Assembly: GCA_030141605.1 (NCBI GenBank)
Contig: JAQGDQ010000008.1
Location: 446,501-510,500 of the forward strand
Direction of reading: 5' to 3'
From: Tubiluchus corallicola
Lineage: Eukaryota; Priapulida; Priapulimorpha; Priapulimorphida; Tubiluchidae
Length of the DNA stretch: 64,000 nucleotides
The notes under the pieces are model-generated. The model was not told where the DNA came from. It was given only the letters and a program-made list of their open reading frames with translations, and did no database searches. Made by a program: the position numbers and the translations under genes. Shown in pieces: positions 50,401 to 62,159 of this stretch. How positions within the stretch are numbered: the stretch's first letter is position 1; each line of letters opens with the position of its first letter.

Positions 50401-53400
50401 CAATTTTGTGCTGTGCGTGTGTGAGTGCAGGGCTTTTCAAATGATTAATAACAAAAGAACGAATACCATTGAAGTGCATAATTATTCTAAAATTGAGCAC
50501 GTAATTTAGAGTTGAATCAATAAAAAGGCTCCTTGGAATCAGTAACTGTGTTGATAATGACACTATTTACTTTTTCAGGTGGCAAGAGAGAGCGTACTAC
50601 GTCTTAATCCTAATGCAAAGATAACTGCTTACCATGAAAGCATATTTGAGTATGTCATTAGCTGTTTTGCAGTTTTGAGCATTAATAATGCTTTTTAGAA
50701 AGCACTCAGTGATACTCGAGTCATAAATCAAACAGTTCATGATCCTTATTGCTTACACTTGTGCATTAGTTTTAACTAAAAATTGAGGAATAACTAAGTG
50801 TCAACAGTGAAAGTTTTCTTTCTTGCATGCACTGTTCATTTTTTTCTGATCTGTTGTGTTATTTCTTCCTTCTTCTTTTTTTCTTTTCTTGATTTTTAAG
50901 AGAAAATTCTAGCGTGGATTGCATAGATTTCTTTTGCTAAAACTTCTTTGTAACGCATTAGCATTGCCATGTTGTGTGCGTGCAAACCAAAACCATCCAT
51001 GAGTCGGCATAGTTAAAAGTAGTTTATGGTGCTTCAAAGTACTATGCACCAAAAATTTGGTGTAATGTCAATTTTTTGTTTTTTTATAAAAACAAATGCT
51101 AAATATATTAGTTTTTTATATTTTAGCATCAAATTATGAAGAAAATATTTAAAAAAATACTAAAAATATAATTTTATAACCTTATACTCACTTTTCTAGC
51201 CACACACTAGTACTACTATTGTCAAAAACTTGTATGGTATCGGCTTGGTATCAAAAAGATCCTCATGAAATGGAGATTCAGGATATGTGAATAACTAGAA
51301 AAACTTCATTGCCGATTTATGGACGATTTTGCTATGTGAACTGTGCTCTGTAATCTTTGCAAAAAAAATTCTGATTCAGCATCAATATTTTTAAAAGCTT
51401 CACGGAAATGTACTGTGCTGTTTAACACTAGCCATGCTCAGATAGGAATATTTCCAGTATCATTTTCCAAATGTGTAAATGCAAATGAGCTGAATGTAGC
51501 ATTAATTAACCTGCCAATGTAACAAGAAAAATGTTCTCAAGGGAATTTCATTTCTATGTGGGAAAGTGCCAGACCAGTAGCAATGAATCACCACTGTCTA
51601 TGTCTAACTGCTTAGTAGCTGCTTGGTAGTATTGCAAATTAGTTACCATGATTTTTGTTAATAGTGGCTCTTCATAAAGGGCAAGCACAGCAAACGAAAT
51701 TTCCGAACTTTAAATAGGCATTAAACTTGTCATTAAAATGAAGTGTACCTTAAGAGAAAAAGATGTCAAAAGTTCAACGTTGTTAAAACAAAACGTCGTT
51801 AAACGAGGCATCGTTAGGGATTCTTATATTTTCTACCAAAGACTTAAAGAATCGTACTACAGTTGGAGCGGATAACAATAACAGCCAGCAAAGCCCAACA
51901 GAGCACAAAATTCAAATTATGTCAAAATCTTTTTCTATAACATGACAGCAGCTGTTAGATGTACTTACAGTTTATCATTAATGTGCGAACATCCCTTATA
52001 GTGTCTTGTTTATGCAGTTAAAACAACATATGATTCTAAAACAAGTTAACAACAGTTCGTGGCCCTAGTATAGCAGCCTATACAGTGCTGAACTCTTAAT
52101 AAAGTCTCGAATAATAAGAACCTACTGTATTGTGGAAATATTTAGTTACTGTGCGGAATACTTTTCATAAAAACTATAGTTCAAAAAACCATATTAAAAG
52201 CCAGTCCTGCTGTTTAGTAATATCATATTGTTTTAATAATAAGAAATAAAGTCAGTAAAAATCTACATAAGTTACTTAGATTTAATATTACTTTTCTATT
52301 ATTTTTCAGAAAACATTTTGACTGTGATTTCTACAAAAGATTTACTTTAGTTCTCAATGCTTTGGACAACAGAAGTATGTGCAATTATTATTTCATGGCT
52401 TTCTTTTTGTCTCTAATTGCTAAGATGTCCCTGAGTCTGCTGTGTGTTAACCAAGCAGTATTTATTTCTTTAATATAGCATTAAATTTTATAGCAAGAGC
52501 TGAATGTTATTGTATTGAAGGTTTTATTATATTGAGTGTTTCAAAGTCACTATACACTTTACAATTGTTTAGCAATCACAGCAAAACATTTGAAAAGGTC
52601 AATTCAAACTTTTTAAGATTTTTTTTATCAAAATTTGATGAAAATCCGAAAAGAACTACCTCGCTAGTGTTAACTTCGGCAAGCATTTCAAGTGAAATGT
52701 TTGCACAATAATCTCTAATATATAAGTACTTATCTCTAATTCAAAAATTCTCTTTGTCTTGGTGTTTAAACTTTGTTCCTGATGCAACACCATAAAAAGA
52801 TCATAGATCGTAAAAGGGTATCAGTCCATTGATTGTGACTTCTTGGTTGAGCAAGTTTCCCACAGCTCGATGGATCTTATTGAAAACCTGTGTTGTAATA
52901 CTGACCGCAGCTGCTATCTATGAGTAGGCTTAATCATGGAGAATATCTATGTATGGTGACTTTCGAGATAATTGCGATTATTGTCTGTTCTTCTTGTCCT
53001 GTTTAGATATTAATGTCTCATTTCGTTTCATTGATGTTTTGTTGTTTTGTTGTTTCATCACTGTAATTGTTGAGTTTAGAGTTTTGAACATGAATATAAG
53101 ACAACAACAACAATGTAATAGCAGGAAATGCCAGCTAATTTAAATTAAATAATCTGTGTGTTGCACTTTTATGATCGTGTGGCATTTGATTTATTGTGTT
53201 TCTTACTGCATTCAAACTGAATATTCCATTCCATTTCTTTTTTTAGCTGCTAGAAATCATGTGAATCGGATGTGTCTGAATGCTGATGTACCACTTGTCG
53301 AAAGTGGCAGTGCTGGATATCTTGGCCAAGTTACAGTTATTAAACGAGTAAGTATCTTAATTGTGTCCCACACAATAATATTAATATATTATTGTTGTAT

Positions 53401-56400
53401 TTTAAAGTTTTTAGGACAGTTTTTATTGGAAGTATTTCAATGTAGTTACTGAGCAACATAAAATTGAAACTTTCGTGTTAAATTCGTAAATCGCCTTAGT
53501 TCTTGAAAGTAAAGAAATTATTAATTATCAGAAAGAAAACTTTGCAGAATCTGTCCAAACATATGATAAATGAATAAATAAATAAATACATAAATAAATA
53601 ATGGGTTTTATTAAAATGTCTCATCATAGCAGCAAAAACTGAATACAAGGTGTGAATACATTAAAAATATGAAAATAGTCAAAAGACACTTAAACAATAT
53701 TACATAAACTTATATAAGAGACTTTACTTACAAGAAAAAAATCTGAGAGAAATGACATCACAAAGTTAGTAAAGCAGTTTAAGACCAATTGTGACAGTAT
53801 ATCTATTATTACAATTTAGAAATAAGTTGCTGGTTACTATTTATGGTTCTAGTCACAACAGGCATTGGTGAACGTTTTGTAATAGCGCGTTCTGATATAG
53901 AGACTTGTTGCGCAACTTCTCTTTGAGACAAGTTGTCAAACCATTCACATGTTGCAATTTTACTCTCAGAGACATAACAAGGTGCGAGAGAAGTATCTAT
54001 GTCTGAACACACTATAACCTTCTGTTCGAATTTTAGGCATGACTAATTTATTAGAATTACGAATAGTATGATTAGTCACGTAAAGCTGTGAAGAAGGAAG
54101 TAAGTGTCCGTGGTACTTACAAGTAATTTTCGCCTCCGATTTTCCAGATTAATTGGGTTTATATAAAGCATCATCATAAATTCCTTTACGATTTTTTTAG
54201 TATTGGCAATTTGAGTTCGTTTATAGACGAACATAAATTATATGTGACACTAACTAGGTCTGATCTGATGTAGAAGCTCCTATCTTTTTAGTATAGAAAC
54301 CATGAAAATTCATTTGCCTGCTTTAGCAGTAATATTTTTGATTTGCAGATCCCACTTAAGTAACGTTGCAGTACGAAAATCAAAATATATGACATTACAC
54401 TTTTTAACATTAAAGGTCCACTGACACCCTGGTAGACACTTGCTGTCAAAATTCACTATTGACTAGCCTGATACAAAAAAGCGGCTTTATTTTTTATAAA
54501 CTTGCGCATTTCAGTTTGGTTAGCATTGAAACCCTTCAAATTTAGCGCCGCACAGACATCTTGCGAAAAACAAAAAACCCGGGAAGAAAGCGGAAGTGAC
54601 ATCACGTTGGGAACAACATTGCGCATGTGTGACTTTCACTGTATTTACATGTGGACAAAATCAAGCGATACGCTGGTAATGAAGAGACTGGGGTACTCGC
54701 ATTTTGGTATTTTAATATTAAGCTCAAATAATAGGTTTATCCACACTTACTTGAACGCACTATATTTTATAAATGAAAAAACTAGGTACAATGTGTAAAA
54801 GTTTTAGAGTGACATCACTGGTATTTCGCGCTGCGCTGCTTTCTTGTTCATTTTCTGATCACTTCTGTTTTAAATGTCTCGCGGCCAGGGTATCTTTTGC
54901 CCAACGTCCCGTTCAGACAGTGCTTCTGACAAACAGTGATCGTTTTTATGTTTTCCAGCATAAAATTGTAAAAGTAGCAGCGGATTCTTAGGTACAATCG
55001 AAGAGAAAAGAACTAGACAATAAGGCAGTACTGACAGGTGATTTTGTTCCCTGATCTTTACCGATGTTTTGAGCCTGTGCAGACCAGGTACACTGTCTGG
55101 TTTAATGTGATTTTCAAAAATAAAAGAAAACGAAAACTAAGAAGAAATGCCTTACAGACAACATTTTAACTCATTAAAATAGCACTTCCTACTTTTTTAG
55201 ACACTTGGAAAAACCTTTGCGGCATTTTTTCAAACGCACAAATGAGGTTTCAGAGAAAAAGCTTTAAATATTTAAGAAAAAAATATTCTCATAGTCTACA
55301 GTTTGACTGCTGATTGACGTGCATATAAGTTTGATGCAGTCGAGCACCTTCATTCTACGTAACTGCCCAAGCTTCATTTTTCACCATGCCTAGCAGGATA
55401 AATGGGCATTTCTTTCTGTGGCAAAAGTAAAGAATGTCCTATCCTGACTGCGGTCACGTTTTATGTTGGAGTAACGTGTAAAAAATCAGGAGGTATATTT
55501 CAAAATGTGAAAAAAGGGAGGTTGTTATTAAAATCGGGAATTTCCGTTAAACTGGTAGGGTTGAAATATCTTACTGCTAAGCTTGACTAAACATATTTTT
55601 TATGAAATTTAGTTACAAAGGTTAATTATTATCTTACTTACTGTGCTTCTAACCCGAAATAGTGGCTAGCAGCTTACTTGCAGCTTGATCTAATTTGCAG
55701 GAGTACTCGGCAGACCTACTGTTCATACAGCCTACACACAGTTTGAATAATAGTACAGTAACATCATAGTGCTCTTCATACTGTTGATGCAGCCTGCACA
55801 CAGTTTGAATAATAGTACAGTAACATCATAGTGTTCTGCATACTGTGTTTGTTACTATAAATTTGCTGTTCCTTGCAAGTTTGTAAAATAAAAACTGATC
55901 TGATTCTTATAAGTTTATTTGCTATAAATAGATAAATACTGTAGTAAAAAAACATTTTTATTAATAGATAAATCATTACTTAACAATAACTGTTCTGTTT
56001 GGGGTTCACAGTGCTCTGCTTGCTGAAGCAATTGGCTGTCCTACTGTACTGCGGTTGTTAATTGCCGCTTCCTAACATGACGTCACTCTGAGTGTCATGG
56101 CGGGTGATAATATTTGTGACAGTACCAACAGCGCTTAATTTAAGTTACCATGTCACATAAAACCATGCATCAAAATTGTTTTAGAAATCAGGAAATATGT
56201 AATTCCGCCTACACTTCGAAAGAAAATTACATAAAAAAATTGTGTCATAGGACCTTTAATAATCATATGACTGGCATCTGACCAACTGATTAATTCTATT
56301 ATCTTGTAAATTTATAACCCTCTTATAACCCTCAAATATGATGCCAATTTTAATGTTTTCAATCTTTTTATAATTTTTTACTAAGTTTTTACATCTGTGT

Positions 56401-59400
56401 TTAACGAATTCACAACTACATGTAGCACTTTTTAAGAAAATGCAAAATCATTTTATGCAGCTTTGAAGCTTTTTTGCATTCGTTGTAATTTTGTATTTAT
56501 CTATTCTTATTATTGCAGATTCCACTGTTTTGTATTTTATTTCACTTGTGTGTGTTTTTTAAACTTTGTTGACTTTGTTCTGTAGGGGTTGACTGAGTGC
56601 TATGAATGCCAACCGAAGCCAACACAAAAGACATACCCTGGCTGCACAATCAGAAATACTCCTTCGGAGCCGATCCATTGCATAGTATGGGCAAAACACT
56701 TGTTCAAGTGCGTATTTGCCGCTAGTCAGACGATGTTTCTTGTTTCGTTCATGTTTTAGTGAAAATCACTTTGATATGTAGATATTATAAAATGCAGATG
56801 CTGGATATAAGTCTATTCATAAACATATGTTGTATTATTAGCAAAATTATGAAAAGAAACTTATTATTTACGAAATACCTAATGCATTTCGCTCATCTCA
56901 TTGGCACATTTTCAAGGGTAAGTCATAAATCATATTCTATGCCACCAAAAAGCTCATAACGTGGCAAAACATTCGCAAAAATATGAATGATGGAAAGGAA
57001 TACTATCGGGTTACAATCGGTTTACCTAAAGCACCTTTTCATAAAGAATGGAGGATATTGCATTTCCATATGTGTGCAGGCTTTGGGTTTTTTTTGTTTA
57101 TGTATAAACTTCCAGTAACCACCAACATGTGTATGGAACCTGTTAACTTCTGGTTCTGTGCAGAGAAACCAGATAGATAGCCTTGCAGTCTCCATCTCTA
57201 AACACAGCTTTTGGTGTAGAGTTTCATAACTCATTTTCTCACATTCGCATGCTGCGTGTGATGCATTTGCAGAGGAAAATCGGCACCTTCGATTATGAAT
57301 TACTTAGTGATTTATTTTTATGCATTCCTATACATTGCAGTTAAACCGTTGCAAATACAGTAAACAAGGCCTATTGGGGAGGAAGATAGTATCAAAATAT
57401 TTGAATTGGAATTGTCAATGATTTAACTGTGTTTTTCTTTTTTCCTTGGTCAGTCAATTATTTGGAGAAGATGACCCCGACCAGGATGTGTCCCCCGATA
57501 CTGCCGATCCTGAAGCAACAGGTAAGTGGGTAGGGTAGCTTCCTGTCCAAGCTTGTAAACATTCATTCAGATTGCACAGTTTACTTTTTGCGTAATATTT
57601 TTCGTTTTTCCTAATAATTTCTTAGGTAGTAATTTTACATTATTATATTATTTATACAGGCAAACAGTTTCCACTCCTTTGACTTTTTTCTGACGACATG
57701 ACATGTCATGCTTACAATGTAAACTGTGTCGCATCAGTATTTTAAAGTGCCATTTGTGTCACTGCGTACAACAAGCTAGATTACATAAGGCATCGTAGCT
57801 GCTGTAGCTAATTTGTGCTTACTAGTGTTTTAACTCCTTTTAAAGGCTTTTTGTCAGTTATTCATTTATAAAGGAAGTTAAGTGAATTGTAATTATGATT
57901 ATGCAACCAGGGAGCTATTTAATTTGCTAGAATGGTTACAAGCCTAAAAAATAGTTGCTTGGATAACTTTTGTGCAACTATTTTTAAACTCGACCTGTGT
58001 TTGTTTGGCATAGCTGACGCAGGACAGCATGCTTTAAGAACGGAAGTTGATGAAAATGATGACAACTCAGTTGGTGGGATAAAACGAGTCTCAACACGGG
58101 AGTGGGCGAGAAACTGTGACTGGAACCCTAAAAAACTTTTTGATAAGGTAAAAATTAAAATAGCCTCATTAACAAAAATGGTCATCATAAATATGTCATT
58201 AAATTCAAATCGTGTTTTTTGGTGTCACCGAATTTGTACTATTTGCCGTCAGTAACTATATAATTAATTGGCGTATATGGCTTGTGCATGTTATGTAGAA
58301 GTACATGAAGCACCTGATTATTGCACTAACTGATGCATATCAGTGTTCTGATGGTGTAGCCATTTTGATGACTATACATTATGTTTTGGAGAGTAAAACT
58401 ACCATATGCTTCCTCAGCTTCAGCATTTCTTTACTGGTGATGGCATTGGCTTTACTGGTGATGGCGTTACAACTTAACCCTAACTGTGTAGGAGCATCAT
58501 ACCATGAGGCAGTCGTTCTATTACAAAGTTTGCTTCATTTACTAGCAGAAAGGATTCTGCTAACATTCATTATTCAGCATGTAAATGTTAATATGACATT
58601 ACACATACAATATAAAACTTAGAAAAACCTTTAAATATGTAGTTAAAATTACTTTTTTCGTAGTTTTTTCACGATGATATCAAGTATTTATTGTCAATGG
58701 ATCGTCTTTGGCAAACACGACGACCGCCTACGCCATTAGATTGGAACGATTTACCAGATGCGGGTAGGTTGCTAACTTGCTATGCACTTATTTTACGATT
58801 GATTTACATAAAAGTCATTTTATTACTTATAGGTATCATCGATTGCTACATAAAAATGCTAAATTTTTGTCACGCACTAGTTGAAGGAAATCAGTTCATG
58901 CTTTTAATAAGCTTTTGATTATTGTGACTTTCACTGCTTTTTAAGCTGTGTGATACTCACTTAGTAAACCTATCTGCAAATACTAAAATAACTGAAATTC
59001 AATATTCTTATCGCAAGTCATTTCCTATTGTATTCTTTTTAATTTTCTGCACATTTCTTGTGCTTCAACTTTCCTTTTTTACGTGTTGTTCCATATTCTG
59101 TAAGCCATAATTTAGCTCCTATCAGCAGCCTGTTACCTAAATTTAGCACTCTCAAGATCCATCACTAACATAGATAGTTGTGGCAGGACCACATGGCTTA
59201 TTACCAATGATAATCCTTTCTCTAAGAAGAGATACTAAATTGGCAAAAGTGTCTTAACCAAGTTTGGATGCATGTACATCCTCCTTCAGTCAGAGAAGTA
59301 TTTAGGATATTTTGCCAGGTGAAACTGTCCAGGTATAAGTTTGCTATAGGTCATCATCTATTTGTAGAACTTCATGTTCACTTTGCACTGTTTCCAGTTC

Positions 59401-61263
59401 CAGGTTCAAGCACCTCTTCTACACATGGTCTGATCAGTGATCAAGTCATGTGGAGTATGCAACAATGTGGAGAGGTGTTCCAATCTTCTGTCAACATTCT
59501 GAAGGAAAATCTCAAGGAGAAAAGTTCCCAAGATGATCAGCACAGCTACCTTATCTGGGACAAGGTTATCTATATTTTACTAATTTCCTGTACCCCTTTT
59601 AAAATTTATTGGCTTACTATTATTATGCTAGTATAACATTTGAATGCTAAAACTGTAGAAGCAACTAATCATGTGAGTTGTATAGCATCAGCCTTTGCAC
59701 TCAGAATTATGGGGTTATGGTCTAGCAGAAACCATAAGTTTTGAAACTTAATGCCTGCCCAGAATTTGTTAGGTATGCCTATCAAATTTATGTTTCTATT
59801 TCCACTAATTAAAATACCTGGCAAGTGTGATAACAAAGCCACTATTTTACAGGATGATGATCCATCGCTGGATTTTGTAACGGCAGCTTCAAACTTCCGT
59901 TGCCATATTTTTGGTATACAGCAAAAAACTCGCTTTGACATAAAGTGTAAGTATCTCATTTTAGATTTTTTTAGTTAGCCATTTCTTAATGATGTTTATG
60001 ACATATATTGAAAAATAAAATGTACGTGTAAATTGTGATGTCATAAGATTGATTTAATGTGCTTTTATTTTCTAGCTATGGCAGGTAACATCATTCCAGC
60101 TATTGCAACTACAAATGCAGTTATAGCAGGACTCATAGTTATGGAAGCCCTGAAAATTTTACAAAAAGATTTTGATAAATGTCGAACGGTGAGTAATGCT
60201 AACCACTTTGCTCGTACAAAGTCCTAATTTAACTACAATGCAAAAGTGCAATGCTTCTGAGAAACTGTCCTAACAACCTGTGGAACGGTGTACATGTCAG
60301 CTGGTTAAATAAATTTTGAAGAGAGAGAGTGATCTTCTTGTGTGGTGTGAGGTACAATTTAACTTTACACTAAATTTCACAAGAAAAGTTGTTGGCTGAA
60401 TGTTGCATTTTGCTATTTTCAGACTTATCTTAACAAAACACCAAATCCCAGGAAGAAGCTTCTGAATCCATGTTTACTGGATAAGCCTAACCCCAAATGC
60501 CCCGTTTGTTCAGAAAAACATGAAGTAAGCTTTTTGTGTGGTTTGTAAGTTATTTGCCTAAACGAGCGTATAAGTAACCACAAGTACTGTTATATAGGTA
60601 AAACATGATTGAATACGTAATCTGTACGAATACATAAAACATGATCTGTTACGTAAAATGGCTGCTTGTAACACATTTTATACAAACTAATTTAACCTCT
60701 CATCACTGTAAATGTTTTACTGTTTCTCTTTTGCTTTTAATAGTTATACCTGTTTTTATCTTTGTCAGTATTTTACATACTGTGTGCTTAGTGACTAACC
60801 TACAATGGACCTGGTTAGTAATTGGCTGCATGACTGCCAGGGAAGTTACTTTTAGCTCTTCCGTACTGCTTCTGACTTTTACCTCGTTTAGGGAGAAAGG
60901 ATAAATTGGATATGCTTAAGAATGTGGCTAGGAACCGCTGCCAATTCAGTATCTCATCATGAAGGCTTTTTTGACCATAATCTTGGTGCTATATTCTAAT
61001 CTCTCCCTTCCCCAACCAAAAACAGAAGGACTAGGACCACCAGCTATTTAGCTGCTGCTATTGAGTACTGCGTACCAGTTTGCCTTATCTGCTTGTGTAA
61101 TTACCTGAACATCGGCAAAGTTGCTTAAACAATGAACTCTGCATATTCCAGGTAACAGTGCAGCTGAACTGCAAGTCGACCACAGTGAAATGTTTTGAAG
61201 AAAAAGTTCTAAAAGGAGCTTTATCTATGACTGCTCCTGACGTAGAAATTGAAGATGGGAAAG
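44455..61263 (+). CDS. UBA2: SUMO-activating enzyme subunit 2 (UBA2/SAE2), 5' fourteen exons
   Basis: Catalytic subunit of the SUMO E1. With SAE1 it adenylates SUMO, forms a thioester on its catalytic Cys and passes SUMO to UBC9, mainly in the nucleus. Exons: 44455-44592, 49108-49191, 50579-50649, 52310-52374, 53247-53347, 56586-56707, 57454-57521, 58014-58147, 58664-58763, 59398-59564, 59853-59946, 60076-60188, 60423-60524, 61152-61263. All are phase-consistent and encode 490 residues (human protein about 640). Seen: the nucleotide-binding [34 protein letters not shown], zinc ligands C158/C161 (ECYECQPKP) and C445/C448 (CPVC), and catalytic C173 in [12 protein letters not shown], at the human numbering. 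Then come [20 protein letters not shown] and the start of the ubiquitin-fold domain (PDVEIEDGK). The acceptor of exon 10 could also be 59404 (same frame), and its donor GTTATC is weak. Remaining exons lie past the window. Long introns hold TEs; otherwise they look empty. Confidence 0.97.
45684..46916 (+). mobile_element. 5'-truncated RTE-like LINE insertion with 9 bp target duplication
   Basis: The insert lies in UBA2 intron 1. It is flanked by GATGACCGT at 45675-45683 and 46917-46925. It begins inside the RT domain, so it is 5' truncated, and ends just after the stop codon with a GAAAAGCTGAGAAGAAGAAA tail instead of poly(A), as RTE-type LINEs do. The intact flank repeats and uninterrupted ORF suggest a recent insertion. 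Confidence 0.85.
45696..46895 (+). CDS. LINE reverse transcriptase, N-terminally truncated (399 codons open)
   Basis: Belongs to the truncated LINE at 45684-46916. Reverse transcriptase motifs: [19 protein letters not shown] at 21-39, [13 protein letters not shown] at 55-67, [12 protein letters not shown] at 114-125 and the catalytic LYADD at 145-149. After the thumb region comes a C-terminal block with [11 protein letters not shown] and [11 protein letters not shown], typical of RTE-like elements widespread in animals and plants. The endonuclease and the first RT motifs are missing. The ATG at 45696 is an internal methionine of the original ORF (KLMSHTLKL) and not its natural start; the open frame begins after a TAA in the host flank. 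Transcription would come only from the UBA2 pre-mRNA, same strand. No stop or frameshift is seen, so it is young, but it cannot retrotranspose alone. Confidence 0.9.
   Translation: MSHTLKLDNRLRQVVHIGRQQLGFMKGLGTVDGIFALRQNIEKHQEKQRALHIAFIDLEKAYDRVPRQEVWRGLRERGVPEKYVRIVQECYKNLTTKARSTVGITDSFQVKVGLHQGSALSPLLFNIVFDVITESVRGNPPWCVLYADDIAIVAESREIMEGKLEAWRAALESRGMRISRSKTEYLTTDMNGDQRETIRLNGAELKRVKTFKYLGSMIDETAGMEKEMNFRIQCGWNNWRKVSGVICDKRIPARLKGKVHKAVVRPALIYGLEAAPLKKTEEKKMDVAEMRMLRWMVGVTRRDKIRNSNIRGTVKVVEASKKIQEARLRWYGHLRRRVGEDHVGREVMEMEVLGNRRRGRPKLRWFECINGDLREKNINVEMVNNRNAWRRLIHNGDPA
47430..48470 (-). mobile_element. Decayed CR1/L2-type LINE, RT C-terminal region
   Basis: On the minus strand, in two or three frames: [16 protein letters not shown] (beginning near 48215), then [53 protein letters not shown], and near 47550 [16 protein letters not shown]. 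This order matches the end of LINE ORF2 after the RT palm (FNxxKCKVLHLG through YKTLVRPILEYG to the WxSL region). Frameshifts and stops show decay. It lies in UBA2 intron 1, antisense to the gene. Confidence 0.7.
53566..54340 (-). mobile_element. Possible retroelement remnant with (AAAT)n tail
   Basis: An AAAT-type microsatellite at 53566-53602 would be the 3' tail of an element read on the minus strand. Above it lie broken frames such as [20 protein letters not shown] and [11 protein letters not shown] cannot identify a clade or a conserved catalytic motif, so the element reading is tentative; the microsatellite itself is certain. Confidence 0.25.
54414..56255. mobile_element. 1.84 kb non-autonomous element with TTAA target site
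   Basis: The left end TTAA|AGGTCCACTGACACC (TTAA at 54410-54413) and the right end, inverted as TTAA|AGGTCCTATGACACA (TTAA at 56256-56259), give a TIR of about 15 bp with two mismatches and a TTAA duplication. TTAA sites are used by piggyBac and Kolobok superfamilies; an AGG-starting TIR fits Kolobok better, but that is inference. Internal ORFs (54502, 54773 and 55402 starts) have no transposase likeness. It carries a 62 bp tandem duplication and lies in UBA2 intron 5. Confidence 0.6.
55728..55851. repeat. Tandem duplication, 62 bp unit, two copies
   Basis: The unit begins CAGCCTACACACAGTTTGAA and is repeated at 55790 with few changes (TACAC to TGCAC and others). It lies inside the TTAA-flanked element. 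Confidence 0.9.
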
Positions 61264-62159
61264 GTATTTGCTTATGTTGCCCGTAACAAGTTATGCTTTC
61301 TATGGCTTTGTTCTGGTATAATATAAATATTATAATGTTATATTAATATTATAATATAATTATTATATGTTCTTAAATATGTAAATTTAGCTTTTGAAAG
61401 TTTGTTAGATTTACATTTCAAATTTTGTTTCATAATTGACAATTAATTAGGAACTGGCTATTTTGCTACAGATATTTTTATTACTTCCACCTATAATTGA
61501 CGCTACTAAGTGATAGTGATATATATATATGGATGGATGCATGGATATATATAATTTCCATGGCTACAGCACCAACGACTACAATTCTGTGTATTTTATA
61601 TGTAAAAAAGTGTGGTCCCGTTGCTGATTAACTTTTCAAATCGGAGCCAACTGGGAGGAACATCTGGTGAAAGTGTCCAAAGTGGATGATTTTGTTAGTT
61701 TTTTCAAAAACTAATCCTTGCTTTTTTGGATTGCGTTTTGTGGTGTGTGGTTGCATTCACTTTTGCTCTGATTTCTTCTGATGTGGTTACGTTAGTGCAT
61801 TGTGATTAATATCTCCAAGATCGCCTAGCATCGATCTTTGCGGTGATTACCATGAAATTGTGACAGGATCTTTGTGAACGGTGTAATTCTATAACAAACT
61901 TCTATAAATAAATAATTTAAAGCAGTTTTGGCGGGAAATAGTACCCAGAACCTGATCTAACGAATGAGAAGCACTTTAGAGTTAACTGGAGTGTGTATAT
62001 TTGCAAAAGCATTTTCCGTCTTAATCACGTTGAGTGCATTGTACAGTGGTCAAATCTTCACTATATTCAAAGCCTATAACACGTATAATTAAACCTACTT
62101 GGTAGCAAGGGTGCATTACCTCCACTTGCCTGTCAAGCAGGTATTCCTGTTCGCCTGAG
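61264..62159. other. UBA2 intron 14 segment, no exon seen
   Basis: I looked for the next UBA2 exon, which should start with two bases completing a split Gly codon and encode a TILISSEEGE-like stretch, and did not find it. There are AT-rich palindromic runs near 61320-61370 and a TATA/GATG simple stretch near 61520-61550. Confidence 0.5.
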
